Numbered from the stretch's first letter, positions 1 to 7,762 are shown. The stretch: DNA of 13,975 nucleotides from DASUZB01 sp036377075 (GCA_036377075.1 DASUZB010000132.1:1-13975); one strand, 5' to 3'. Program-made: numbers and translations. The notes: generated by a model not told the origin, from the sequence alone.

Positions 1-311
1 AGCGCCGGGCTCATCCGGCACCCCGCCCGCAGCCACCCGGCGGTCGGCGCGGCGACGCCGCGCTCGGCGCCACCAGCGCCGCGGGCGTCGGCCGCGGCCA
101 GCAGCCGCAGCCAGCCCGCCTCGGCCTGGTCGAGCAGCCGGCGCACGCCAACGACCTGCTCGGCCAGCGACACGTCGCCGAGGTCGCCGAGGTCGTCGCC
201 GGCCAGTTCCGCGACCGCGGCCGCCAGCGCTTCCAGCCCTGCGGGCAGCGTCGCCGACGCCTCGCCGGGGCCGGCTACTGGTTCAACTCGCGAATTGGTG
301 TACGTTTCCAT
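1..311 (-). CDS. DUF222 / 13E12-type HNH endonuclease-family protein, 5' part only
   Basis: Reading the minus strand from the ATG at 311 gives 103 codons open to the window edge, so only the N-terminus is present. After a variable start, the segment around residues 45-80 (VRRLLDQAEAGWLRLLAAAD, then ARGAGGAERG) and the following TAGWLRAGCRMSP match the N-terminal helical region of the actinobacterial DUF222/13E12 family. Full-length members usually carry a C-terminal HNH nuclease motif, which here would lie outside the window. The family is multicopy in many actinobacteria and often called HNH endonuclease; its biological role is poorly known. The gene is divergent from rarA. No Shine-Dalgarno precedes the ATG, and an actinobacterial -10 sits where a leaderless transcript would need it. 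The family call rests on remembered sequence pattern. Confidence 0.8.
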   Translation of the reverse strand, partial: METYTNSRVEPVAGPGEASATLPAGLEALAAAVAELAGDDLGDLGDVSLAEQVVGVRRLLDQAEAGWLRLLAAADARGAGGAERGVAAPTAGWLRAGCRMSPA

Positions 312-323
312 ACCCGGAACCTA
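312..323 (-). promoter_or_regulatory. -10 element placing the HNH-family gene as leaderless
   Basis: On the minus strand TAGGTT (323 down to 318) fits the actinobacterial TANNNT -10 pattern. Exactly six bases (317-312) separate it from the A of the ATG at 311. That spacing would put the transcription start on or next to the start codon. There is no purine-rich ribosome-binding site in the gap. No clear -35 is visible, which is common for such promoters. This is inference from spacing only. Confidence 0.4.
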
Positions 324-362
324 CCTAGCCAGCCGGCCCCCGCCCAGCCCCCACGCGCAAGT

Positions 363-371
363 TGTGGACAA
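363..371 (-). promoter_or_regulatory. DnaA-box-like 9-mer
   Basis: The minus strand reads TTGTCCACA, the DnaA box form preferred in high-GC actinobacteria such as Streptomyces and Mycobacterium. It lies in the region between the HNH-family gene and rarA and forms part of a 10-bp palindrome, TTGTGGACAA (362-371). I see only one copy, so it is not an origin. It could be a regulatory DnaA site for rarA, or chance. Confidence 0.3.
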
Positions 372-438
372 GCAGCCCACAGGCCCAACATGGTCGCCCT
401 CGTGCCGCGCCACGACGACGCTCGTGAGTTTGGGCACA

Positions 439-1929
439 ATGGCGCCACCACAAGGCCAGGCGGAACCACTCGACCACGACACGCGAGGAGCACCTACGGA
501 CCTGTTCTCGGCGGGGGCTGATGAGGCGCTGCGGGCCGGCGCGCCGCTGGCGGCGCGGATGCGGCCGCGGACCCTCGACGAGTTCGTCGGCCAGGCGCAG
601 GTGCTCGGCCGCGGCAGCGCGCTGCGCTCGCTGATCGAGGCCGACGAGCTGCGCTCGGTGATCCTGTGGGGGCCGGCGGGCAGCGGCAAGACCACCCTCG
701 CCCAGATCGTCGCGCACGCCACCAGCTCCACCTTCGAGGAGCTCTCGGCGACCAGCGCCGGCGTCAAGGACGTGCGCGGCGTGCTGGCCGCCGCGCGTGA
801 GCGGCTGGGCGCGCTCGGCCGCCGCACCATCCTGTTCATCGACGAGATCCACCGCTTCAACAAGGCGCAGCAGGACGCCCTCCTGCCCGGCGTCGAGGAC
901 CGCACCGTCGTGCTGGTCGGGGCGACCACCGAGAACCCGTTCTTCACCGTCAACGCGCCGCTGATGAGCCGCTCGCTGCTGTTCCGCCTGGAGCCGCTGT
1001 CCGCCGAGGACCTGCGCACGATCGTGCGGCGCGCCTTGAGCGACGAGCAGCGCGGGCTCGGCGGCCACGGCCTCGCCCTCGACGGCGACGCCCTCGACCA
1101 CCTGGTCGAGCGCGCCGACGGCGACGCCCGCCACGCCCTCAACGCCCTCGAGGCCGCCGCGCTGGTGGTCGAGGCGCGCGGCGAGCAGCGCATCGCCCTC
1201 GCCGACGTCGAGGACGCCCTGCAGCGCCCGCGGGTCGTCTACGACCGCGCCGGCGACCAGCACTACGACGTCGCCAGCGCGTTCATCAAGTCGATCCGCG
1301 GCTCCGACCCGGACGCCGCCGTCCACTACCTGGCGCGCATGCTCGCGGCCGGCGAGGACCCACGCTTCATCGCCCGCCGCATGGTCATCTCGGCCAGCGA
1401 GGACGTCGGCCTCGCCGACCCGCAGGCCCTCGGCGTGGCGGTGGCCGCCTTCCAGGCGCTCGAGTTCGTCGGCCTGCCCGAGGCGCAGCTCAACCTCGCC
1501 GAGGCGGTCGTGTACCTGGCGCTCGCGCCCAAGTCCAACAGCACCACCCTGGCGATCACCGCGGCCAAGCGGGAGCTCGAGGAGGCTGGCACCGGCCGCG
1601 TCCCGAGCCACCTGCAGTCCGCCTCCCACCCGGGCGAGCGGCGCCTCGGCATCGGCGCCGGCTACGTCTACCCGCACGACCAGCCCGGCCACTGGGTCGA
1701 CCAGCGCTACCTGCCCGAGGGGCTGCGCGGCGGCTACTACCAGCCGTCCGACCAGGGCCGCGAGCCCGAGTTGGCGGCTTCATGGCGAGAGCGAGATAAA
1801 CTGCGCCGCGACGTGCCGCCCGCCGCCTCCGGGACGGACCGGGCGGCCGGACGCCAGCAACCCGAGCCGCCGCTCCCTCGGGAAGCCATGCCGCGACCGC
1901 CGCCCGACCGCGAGGAGCCGACACCGTGA
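439..1929 (+). CDS. rarA: Replication-associated recombination protein A (RarA/MgsA) AAA+ ATPase
   Basis: RarA is a clamp-loader-like AAA+ ATPase acting at stalled replication forks. With the ATG at 439 the protein has 496 residues. Walker A GPAGSGKTT is at 78-86 and Walker B with D135 and E136 in ILFIDEIHRF. Sensor 1 TTEN is at 163-166 and the arginine finger is R178 in LMSRSL. The RarA-specific C-terminal part starts near 275 (HYDVASAFIKSIRGSDPDA) and runs through ISASEDVGLADP and APKSNST to GGYYQPSDQG near 440. The frame is also open upstream to a TTG at 295, but those residues are Pro-rich and unlike the family; family homology begins near DLFSAGADEALR. No strong ribosome-binding site is visible, so GTG 424 remains possible. 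The last ~40 residues are a Pro/Arg-rich extension beyond the usual end. The stop overlaps the next start (GTGA). Confidence 0.93.
   Translation: MAPPQGQAEPLDHDTRGAPTDLFSAGADEALRAGAPLAARMRPRTLDEFVGQAQVLGRGSALRSLIEADELRSVILWGPAGSGKTTLAQIVAHATSSTFEELSATSAGVKDVRGVLAAARERLGALGRRTILFIDEIHRFNKAQQDALLPGVEDRTVVLVGATTENPFFTVNAPLMSRSLLFRLEPLSAEDLRTIVRRALSDEQRGLGGHGLALDGDALDHLVERADGDARHALNALEAAALVVEARGEQRIALADVEDALQRPRVVYDRAGDQHYDVASAFIKSIRGSDPDAAVHYLARMLAAGEDPRFIARRMVISASEDVGLADPQALGVAVAAFQALEFVGLPEAQLNLAEAVVYLALAPKSNSTTLAITAAKRELEEAGTGRVPSHLQSASHPGERRLGIGAGYVYPHDQPGHWVDQRYLPEGLRGGYYQPSDQGREPELAASWRERDKLRRDVPPAASGTDRAAGRQQPEPPLPREAMPRPPPDREEPTP
1771..1800 (+). promoter_or_regulatory. Candidate sigma-70-type promoter inside the rarA 3' end
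   Basis: TTGGCG (1771-1776) and GATAAA (1795-1800) are separated by 18 bases; each matches four of six consensus positions. The AGATAAACT patch is conspicuously AT-rich against its surroundings. It lies about 125 bases before the DUF948 gene, at the point where the conserved part of RarA ends. It could start transcripts for the DUF948-DUF6167-alaS group independently of rarA. Confidence 0.3.
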
Positions 1930-2318
1930 GCGCTGTTGATTGGGCCTGGTTCGCCGTTGCCGTGCTGATCGGCGTCTTCGTCGTCGTGCTGTGCGTGGTG
2001 ATGGCCAACCTCTTCAGGGTGCTGACCTCCACCAAGGACCTGATCGACGGCGTCACCAGCCAGACCGTTCCGCTGCTCGAGCAGGTCAACGGCACCGTCG
2101 GCCTGGTCAACCAGGAGCTCGCGCGGGTCGACGGCATCCTGGCGACCGCCGAGACGGTCACCGGCACGGTCGGCCACATGGTCGAGGTGGTCTCCGCGAC
2201 CGTGTCCAGCCCGCTGGTGAAGGCGAGCGCCTTCGTCTACGGGCTGCGCAAGGCGGCGGGCAAGGCCGCCGAGGGCGAGGAGGAGCCGCCGAGGCGGCGC
2301 CGGCGGTGGCGGCGGTGA
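1926..2318 (+). CDS. DUF948 domain-containing membrane-anchored protein
   Basis: A 130-residue protein with one N-terminal membrane segment (about residues 7-28, WAWFAVAVLIGVFVVVLCVV). A helical region follows with a heptad-like pattern (STKDLIDGVTSQTVPLLEQV onward). The C-terminus is strongly charged (EGEEEPP, then an Arg-rich run). Size, topology and position two genes before alaS match the DUF948 family in actinobacteria, whose function is unknown. The helical region is predicted by inference to face the cytoplasm or periplasm as a coiled coil. The GTG at 1926 overlaps the rarA stop by four bases and is preceded by GAGGAG, so translation is probably coupled. Confidence 0.8.
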   Translation: MSAVDWAWFAVAVLIGVFVVVLCVVMANLFRVLTSTKDLIDGVTSQTVPLLEQVNGTVGLVNQELARVDGILATAETVTGTVGHMVEVVSATVSSPLVKASAFVYGLRKAAGKAAEGEEEPPRRRRRWRR

Positions 2319-2346
2319 AGCGCGCGGTGCGGGAGGGGGCGCCCCG

Positions 2347-2595
2347 GTGAGGCGGGTGTTCTGGGGCATGCTCGGCGTCGGCTTCGGCGCCGTGCTGGGA
2401 GCCGGCACGGTACGCTGGGCGTCGAGGACGGCGGAGCGGCTCGCGCCGACTTCGCTGGGCAGGCGCTCGCTCCAAACCGCCGACGAGGTTGGCAGGCGGC
2501 TCGCCGCCGCCCTCGAGGAGGGGCGGGCGGCGATGGCCGCCCGCGAGGCGGAGCTGCGAGCTCTGTACGCCGAGCCGGGGGACGGGGCCACCTAG
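2347..2595 (+). CDS. Small DUF6167-like membrane protein
   Basis: An 82-residue protein starting at GTG 2347, chosen because GGGAGGGGG (2331-2339) ends seven bases upstream. Residues 1-24 (MRRVFWGMLGVGFGAVLGAG) form a short hydrophobic, Gly-rich segment, followed by a charged amphipathic helix ending in AMAAREAELRALYAE. The RR-FW start, the glycine-rich membrane stretch and the REAEL ending match the DUF6167 family found between the DUF948 gene and alaS in Streptomyces. Function is unknown. The strict co-location with the DUF948 protein suggests the two are co-expressed and may act together, which is inference. Confidence 0.7.
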   Translation: MRRVFWGMLGVGFGAVLGAGTVRWASRTAERLAPTSLGRRSLQTADEVGRRLAAALEEGRAAMAAREAELRALYAEPGDGAT

Positions 2596-2658
2596 CGCCT
2601 TGGCCCGGCTCGGCGGCCAGCTCCCGGCGTCCCGCCCAAGCGTGCGAGGTTCCAGCTC

Positions 2659-5382
2659 ATGAACTCCATCGAGATCCGACGGCGATTCACCGACTTCTTC
2701 GTCGAGCGGGGGCACCGCCTGGTGCCCTCCAGCTCGCTGATCCCCGCCGACGCCAGCCTGCTGCTCGCCAACGCGGGCATGAACCAGTTCAAGCCTTACT
2801 TCCTCGGCGAGGCGGTGCCCGAGTTCAAGCGCGCCACCAGCGTGCAGAAGTGCGCCCGCACCGGCGACATCGAGCAGGTCGGGCTCACCCGCCGGCACTG
2901 CACCTTCTTCGAGATGCTCGGCAACTTCTCCTTCGGCGACTACTTCAAGGCCGAGGCGATCGCCTTCGCCTGGGAGCTGGTCACCGAGGGCTTCGGGCTC
3001 GACCCCGAGCGCCTCTGGGCCACCGTCTACCTGGACGACGACGAGGCGCTCGGCCACTGGCAGGAGGTCGGCGTCCCGGCCGAGCGCATCCAGCGCCGCG
3101 GCAAGGAGGACAACTTCTGGTCGATGCACGTGGCCGGGCCCTGCGGTCCCTGCTCGGAGATCTACTACGACCTCGGCCCGTCCTACGGCCGCGAAGGGGG
3201 CCCGGTCGCCGACGAGGAGCGCTACCTGGAGATCTGGAACCTGGTCTTCATGCAGGACCTCTGCGACGACGACGAGGAGGTCGTCGCGGAGCTGCCCTCC
3301 AAGAACATCGACACCGGCGCCGGCCTCGAGCGGGTCGCCATGGTCCTGCAGGGCGTCGACAACATCTACGAGACCGACCTGCTCGCCCCGGTGCGCGAGG
3401 AGGTCGAGGCCGCCACCGGCCAGCCCTACGGCCGCGAGCGCCGCGCCGACGTGGCCATCCGGATCGTCGCCGAGCACGCCCGCACGGCCAGCTTCCTGAT
3501 CGCCGACGGCGTGCTGCCCTCCAACGAGGGCCGCGGCTACGTGCTGCGCCGGCTGGTGCGCCGGGCGGTGCGGCACGCCAGGCGCCTGGGCGCCGACGAG
3601 GGCGTGCTGCCGCGGGTCTGCGAGCGGGTGGTCGCCACCCTCGGCGAGGCGTGGCCGGAGCTGGTCGCGCAGCGCTCCCTCGTCGCCCAGGTGACCGCGA
3701 GCGAGGAGGAGTCGTTCACCCGCACCCTGCGGCAGGGCTCGGCCCTGCTCGACGAGGCGATCGCCAGCGCCCGCGGGCAGGGCGCCACCACCCTCGACGG
3801 CGACAGCGCCTTCCGCCTGCACGACCGCTACGGCTTCCCCTACGAGCTGACCGTCGAGGTCGCCGAGGAGGCGGGCCTCGAGGTCGACGCCGACCGCTTC
3901 GGCGAGCTGATGGAGCAGCAGCGCCGCCGCGCCCAGGAGGCGCGCCGGGGCATGGCCGGCGCGCAGCGCCGCCTGGAGGCCTACCGCGACCTGGCGGCGC
4001 GCCACGGCCAGACGATGTTCGTCGGCTACGAGCGCACCGAGGCCGAGGCGCGCGCGCTCGCCCTCCTGCGCGACGGCGAGGAGCTGCCCGCCGCGGTCAA
4101 GGGCGACGAGCTGGAGCTGATCCTCGACCGCAGCCCGTTCTACGCCGAGGGCGGCGGCCAGGTGGGCGACAGCGGCACCGTCGAGACCACCGGCGGCGCC
4201 GTGCTCGAGGTGCTCGACACCAAGCCGGGGCTGGAAGGCTTCCACGTGCACAGCGCGCGCGTCACCAGCGGCGAGCTGCGCCCCGGCCAGGAGGTGCTGG
4301 CGCGGGTCGACGCCGCCCGCCGCGCGGCCGTGACCCGCAGCCACACCGCCACCCACGTGCTCCACTGGGCGCTGCGCCACGCCCTGGGGGACCACGCCAG
4401 GCAGCAGGGCTCGCTGGTCGACGCCGGCCGGCTGCGCTTCGACTTCGCCCACTTCGCCGCGATCGACCGCGAGGAACTGGCCCGGGTCGAGGAGGAGGTC
4501 AACCGCCACCTGCTCGACGACCCCGAGGTGCGCGTCTGGCACGCCAGCCAGGCGGAGGCCGAGGCGGCGGGCGCGATCGCGCTGTTCGGCGAGAAGTACG
4601 GCGCGGTGGTGCGCATCGTCGACGTCGGCGACTTCTCCCGCGAGCTCTGCGGCGGCACCCACGTGGGCCACGGCACCCAGGTCGGGCCGGTGCGCATCCT
4701 CGGCGAGTCCTCGATCGGCTCCAACCTGCGCCGGGTGGAGGCGCTCACCGGGCTGGACGCGCTGCGCTGGTTCGACCGCGAGCGGCGGCTGCTCGCCGAG
4801 ATCACCGCGCTGCTGCGCACCACCAGGCCGGAGGACGCCCCCGAGGCGCTGCGCCGCCGCCTGGAGGCGCTCGCCGAGGCGCAGCACGAGCTGGAGCGGC
4901 TGCGCGACGCCCAGCTCGGCGCGCAGGCGGCCGAGCTGGCCGGCAGGGCGGGGGACGCCGGCGGCGCCTGGCTGGTGGTCGAGGAGGTGCCCGACACCGG
5001 CACCGACGAGCTGCGCCGCATCGCGGCGCTGGTGCGCGAGCGCCACCAGGGCCGGCCGGGGATGGTGGTGCTCGGATCCGCCACCGACGGCAAGGCGGGG
5101 CTGGTCGCCATGGTCACCGCCGACCTGGCCGAGCGCGGCCTGGCCGCCCGCGAGGTACTGCTGCCCGCGGCCAAGCTGGTCGGCGGCGGCGCCGGCGGCA
5201 AGGGCGACCTGGCGACGGCCGGCGGCCGCGACCCGTCGCGGCTGGCCGACGCGCTCGCGCTGGCGCAGGCGGAGGCGCGCAAGGCGCTGGGGGGTCCGGG
5301 GGGCTCGAGGAGCGAAGCGGTAGCTCCCCGGGAATCGGGTGGTTCAGGGGGGTCCGGCGGGGGAGCGCCGGATCCCGGATGA
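2659..5382 (+). CDS. alaS: Alanyl-tRNA synthetase
   Basis: Class II synthetase that charges tRNA-Ala and edits mischarged Ser/Gly, 907 residues. The ATG at 2659 gives the typical start MNSIEIRRRFTDFFVERGH, with GAGG (2646-2649) nine bases upstream. The catalytic domain shows LLANAGMNQFKPYF, TFFEMLGNFSFGDYFK and GAGLERVAMVLQG; GRGYVLRRLVRRAVRH follows. The editing domain carries the zinc-binding set H562-x3-H566 (HTATH) and C664-x3-H668 (CGGTH). The C-Ala domain ends in the glycine loop GGGAGGKGDLATAGGRDPSR and a final helix (LADALALAQAEARKAL). After that come about 33 Gly/Ser/Pro-rich residues not typical of AlaS, containing a palindromic repeat described separately. The stop overlaps the ruvX start (ATGA). 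No T-box leader is visible in the 63-base gap upstream. Confidence 0.98.
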   Translation: MNSIEIRRRFTDFFVERGHRLVPSSSLIPADASLLLANAGMNQFKPYFLGEAVPEFKRATSVQKCARTGDIEQVGLTRRHCTFFEMLGNFSFGDYFKAEAIAFAWELVTEGFGLDPERLWATVYLDDDEALGHWQEVGVPAERIQRRGKEDNFWSMHVAGPCGPCSEIYYDLGPSYGREGGPVADEERYLEIWNLVFMQDLCDDDEEVVAELPSKNIDTGAGLERVAMVLQGVDNIYETDLLAPVREEVEAATGQPYGRERRADVAIRIVAEHARTASFLIADGVLPSNEGRGYVLRRLVRRAVRHARRLGADEGVLPRVCERVVATLGEAWPELVAQRSLVAQVTASEEESFTRTLRQGSALLDEAIASARGQGATTLDGDSAFRLHDRYGFPYELTVEVAEEAGLEVDADRFGELMEQQRRRAQEARRGMAGAQRRLEAYRDLAARHGQTMFVGYERTEAEARALALLRDGEELPAAVKGDELELILDRSPFYAEGGGQVGDSGTVETTGGAVLEVLDTKPGLEGFHVHSARVTSGELRPGQEVLARVDAARRAAVTRSHTATHVLHWALRHALGDHARQQGSLVDAGRLRFDFAHFAAIDREELARVEEEVNRHLLDDPEVRVWHASQAEAEAAGAIALFGEKYGAVVRIVDVGDFSRELCGGTHVGHGTQVGPVRILGESSIGSNLRRVEALTGLDALRWFDRERRLLAEITALLRTTRPEDAPEALRRRLEALAEAQHELERLRDAQLGAQAAELAGRAGDAGGAWLVVEEVPDTGTDELRRIAALVRERHQGRPGMVVLGSATDGKAGLVAMVTADLAERGLAAREVLLPAAKLVGGGAGGKGDLATAGGRDPSRLADALALAQAEARKALGGPGGSRSEAVAPRESGGSGGSGGGAPDPG
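5295..5333 (+). repeat. Short palindromic repeat in the alaS 3' tail
   Basis: CCGGGGGGCT (5296-5305) can pair with AGCTCCCCGG (5322-5331) over ten positions, one of them G-U in RNA. The loop is CGAGGAGCGAAGCGGT. The element encodes part of the non-conserved Gly/Ser-rich C-terminus. GGGGTCCGGGG, CTCGAG, GCGAA(G/A)CG and CGGTAGC(T)CCCCGG recur in the same order in the DUF4388 gene insertion (7936-8035). A second GGGGGGTCCGG follows at about 5347-5357, still inside alaS. Confidence 0.45.
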
Positions 5383-5825
5383 CCGGGCGCGTCCTCGCCC
5401 TCGACGTCGGCAGCCGGCGCCTCGGGGTGGCCCTGTCGGATCCCACCGGGACGGTCGCCTCGCCGCTGGTGACGCTGGCGCGGCGCGGGCCGGTCGAGGA
5501 CGCCTCGGCGATCGGGAAGCTCGCCGCCGAGCACCAGGCCACCACCCTGGTGGTCGGCCTGCCCCGCAGCCTTCGCGGCGGCGAGGGGCCGGCGGCGAAG
5601 GCGGTGCGGGCCTACCTCGAGGAGCTGCGCGGCCACCTCCCGGCGATCCGCATCGAGCTGGCCGACGAGCGGCTGTCCACCGTCGCCGCCGAGCGCGCCC
5701 TGGTCGCCGGCGGCGTCCGCCGCGCCGACCGGCGCGCCGTGGTGGACCAGGTCGCGGCGAGCCTGTTCCTGCAGGCCTGGCTCGACGCGGCCCGCGGGCG
5801 CGAGAAGGAGGGTGGGGCATGCTGA
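5379..5825 (+). CDS. ruvX: RuvX/YqgF-family RNase H-fold nuclease (putative Holliday junction resolvase / pre-16S rRNA processing)
   Basis: A 148-residue protein, normal for the YqgF family. The first strand MTGRVLALDVGSRRLGVALS holds the catalytic D9. VVGLPRSLRGGEG is at 58-70, DERLST supplies E97, and RAVVDQVAASLFLQAWLD supplies D123, so the usual acidic residues are all present. YqgF is linked to 16S rRNA 5'-end maturation in E. coli; the resolvase name comes from its RuvC-like fold. The ATG overlaps the alaS stop by four bases. The 3' end overlaps mltG by seven bases and contains the mltG ribosome-binding site. The neighbourhood alaS-ruvX-mltG is widely conserved in bacteria. Confidence 0.94.
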   Translation: MTGRVLALDVGSRRLGVALSDPTGTVASPLVTLARRGPVEDASAIGKLAAEHQATTLVVGLPRSLRGGEGPAAKAVRAYLEELRGHLPAIRIELADERLSTVAAERALVAGGVRRADRRAVVDQVAASLFLQAWLDAARGREKEGGAC

Positions 5826-6880
5826 CCCGGACCGAGCGGCGGGTGCACCGCCGTCGCCGCAAACGGGGCGTGGCCATCTTCACCGCCTTCACGCTGCTGA
5901 CCGCCGCCGTCCTGTACGGGGCGTTCCAGCTCGCCGGCCGGTCCAGGGCGCCGGCGGTGCCGCCGGGCCAGCCGGTCACCGTCACGGTCCTCTCCGGGGA
6001 GGGCACCAGCGAGGTCGCCGACGCGCTCGAACGCCTCGGCGTGGTCGACAGCGCCGGCCGCTTCCGTCGGGTCGCCGAGCAGCGCGGCCTCGACGCCGCC
6101 CTGCGCCCCGGCACCTACCAGCTCACCACCGGCATGAGCCCGGAGCAGGTGCTCGACATCCTGGTCAAGGGGCCGAACAGCCGCTCCCTGACGATCCCGG
6201 AGGGGTTCTCCGAGCGGCAGATCGCCGACAAGCTCGCGGCCGTCGGCCACTTCGACCGCGCCGCGGTGCTCCGCGCCCTGCACGACCCCGGGCTGATCAG
6301 CCCGTACCGCCCGCGCGGCAAGCCGCTCGAGGGCCTGCTGTTCCCGCTCACCTACCGGATCGGCAAGGACGACACCCCCACGACCGTGGTGCAGGCGATG
6401 CTGGACCAGCTGCAGCTGGTGCTGTCCAAGTACGACCTGGCCGGGGCGCGGCCCGCCGGCCTGCGCCTGTCCCCCTACCAGCTGCTGATCGTGGCCAGCA
6501 TGATCGAGGGCGAGGCCAAGGTGCCCTCCGACCGGCCCAAGATCGCCGCGGTGATCTACAACCGGCTCAAGGCCGACATCCCCCTGCAGGTCGACCCGAC
6601 GGTGCAGTACGCCTGGGCGCTGCGCGGCCGGTCCAAGCCGCGCCTGAGCCTGGCCGACCTGCGCATCGGCTCGCCCTACAACACCTACAGGGTGCACGGC
6701 CTGCCGCCGACCCCGATCAACTCGCCCGGCGAGGAGTCGATCCGCGCCGCGCTGCAGCCGGCCAACGCCAACTGGCTCTACTACGTGGTGGTCTCCACCG
6801 ACGGCCACCACGCCTTCACCGCCAACTACCAGCAGTTCCTCGACCTGAAGCGCAAGGCCAAGGCCCTCGGGGTGGCCTAG
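5819..6880 (+). CDS. mltG: Endolytic murein transglycosylase MltG (YceG-like)
   Basis: MltG cuts nascent peptidoglycan glycan strands at the membrane and thereby sets their length. The 353-residue protein has a very basic cytoplasmic N-terminus (RRVHRRRRKRG), one membrane helix (about 18-40) and an extracytoplasmic LysM-like/YceG domain. ASMIEGEAKVPSDRPKIAAV contains the catalytic Glu E230 in the conserved E-x-E context. LQVDPTVQYA, GSPYNTY and GLPPTPINSPG are further family signatures. The ATG at 5819 is supported by AAGGAGG (5805-5811) seven bases upstream, the clearest ribosome-binding site in the block. It overlaps ruvX by seven bases and ends in TAG directly abutting the GTG of aroE. Confidence 0.96.
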   Translation: MLTRTERRVHRRRRKRGVAIFTAFTLLTAAVLYGAFQLAGRSRAPAVPPGQPVTVTVLSGEGTSEVADALERLGVVDSAGRFRRVAEQRGLDAALRPGTYQLTTGMSPEQVLDILVKGPNSRSLTIPEGFSERQIADKLAAVGHFDRAAVLRALHDPGLISPYRPRGKPLEGLLFPLTYRIGKDDTPTTVVQAMLDQLQLVLSKYDLAGARPAGLRLSPYQLLIVASMIEGEAKVPSDRPKIAAVIYNRLKADIPLQVDPTVQYAWALRGRSKPRLSLADLRIGSPYNTYRVHGLPPTPINSPGEESIRAALQPANANWLYYVVVSTDGHHAFTANYQQFLDLKRKAKALGVA

Positions 6881-7735
6881 GTGCCGCTCGCGGCGGTGCT
6901 CGGCTGGCCGCTGGAGCACACCCTGTCGCCGACCCTGCACCAGGCCGCCTACCGGGCGGCGGGGCTGACAGGCTGGCGCTACGAGGCGCGCCCGACCAGG
7001 CCCGAGGAGCTCGCCTCGGCGCTCGGGGAGGTCCGCGCCGGCACGCTCGTCGGGGTCAACCTCACCACGCCCCACAAGCAGGCCGCCGTCGCCCTGCTCG
7101 ACCAGCTCGAACCGCCCGCCGACGCGCTCGGCGCGGTCAACACCGTGCGCCTGGTCGAAGGGCGCCTCACCGGCGCCAACACCGACGTGAGCGGCGTGCT
7201 GTGGGCGCTGGGCAACCAGCTCGGGCTGCGCGGCCCGGACTGGGACGGGGAGGGGCGGGCGCTGCTGCTCGGCACCGGCGGCGCCGCCCTGGCGGTCGCC
7301 TACGCGTGGGCGCGGCTCGCCGAGGCGAGGCGCCGCCACGGGCTCGGCACCTGCGCCCTGGCCGTCGCCGGCCGTGACCGCGCCCGCGCCGCGCTGGTCG
7401 CCGCCCACGCCGGCCCGGGCGCGACCACGCTGCCGTGGGACCGGGCCGCCGCCGCGGTCGCCACGGCGCGGGTCCTCGTCCAGGCGACGGTGCTGACCGC
7501 CAGGGGCGAGGCGGTCCCGGGCGGCGACCGCCTCACCCCCGGGGTGCGCCTGCTCGACTGCAACTACGGCCCGTCCGCCCAGGGCCTGGTGGAGGCCGCC
7601 AGGGCGGCCGGCGCCGCGGCCGCGGTCGACGGCCTCGGCATGCTCTGCGCCCAAGCCGCCGGCGCGGTGGTCAAGCTCGCCGGCATCCGCCCGGACCTGC
7701 GCGCCATGGCCGACGCGGTCGGCCTCGCCTGGTAG
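6881..7735 (+). CDS. aroE: Shikimate dehydrogenase
   Basis: NADPH-dependent reduction of 3-dehydroshikimate to shikimate in aromatic amino acid synthesis, 284 residues. The substrate site is visible as GWPLEHTLSPTLH near the start, VNLTTPHK with catalytic K66, GAVNTV, and GANTD with D102. The nucleotide-binding Rossmann motif is LLLGTGGAALAVAYA and the C-terminus has the family ending GLGMLCAQAAGAV. Two usual motifs are altered: the N-A-T-P-x-G-M region reads VQATVLTARGE, and the usual D-x-V-Y-N-P reads LDCNYGPSAQG, so it is a diverged member. A related quinate/shikimate dehydrogenase activity is possible. GTG 6881 follows the mltG stop with no gap, implying coupled translation. The stop codon overlaps the first base of the pilus-operon promoter element. 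Confidence 0.88.
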   Translation: MPLAAVLGWPLEHTLSPTLHQAAYRAAGLTGWRYEARPTRPEELASALGEVRAGTLVGVNLTTPHKQAAVALLDQLEPPADALGAVNTVRLVEGRLTGANTDVSGVLWALGNQLGLRGPDWDGEGRALLLGTGGAALAVAYAWARLAEARRRHGLGTCALAVAGRDRARAALVAAHAGPGATTLPWDRAAAAVATARVLVQATVLTARGEAVPGGDRLTPGVRLLDCNYGPSAQGLVEAARAAGAAAAVDGLGMLCAQAAGAVVKLAGIRPDLRAMADAVGLAW

Positions 7736-7762
7736 CTCAAGCGGCTCGCGGGCGCTGCCGAA
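7735..7762 (+). promoter_or_regulatory. FliA/SigD/WhiG-type promoter of the pilus operon
   Basis: GCTCAAG (7735-7741), 15 bases, then GCCGA (7757-7761). The known -35/-10 of this sigma class is TAAA with GCCGATAA about 15-16 bases later; here TCAA (7737-7740) and GCCGAACG are 16 bases apart. The same 12 fixed bases with identical spacing occur upstream of pilA (13563-13590). Transcription would start near 7769, about 40 bases before the leader ORF. The -35 begins at the last base of the aroE stop codon. Sigma class is inferred from pattern. Confidence 0.55.

Noticed and set aside
295..438. Upstream extension of RarA from a TTG at 295
   Set aside because: The extra 48 residues are Pro-rich and unlike RarA N-termini, overlap the HNH-gene promoter region and lack a ribosome-binding site. 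The ATG at 439 fits the family better.
2596..2658. Possible T-box or other leader element before alaS
   Set aside because: Only 63 bases are available, with no T-box sequence or specifier stem-like structure visible.
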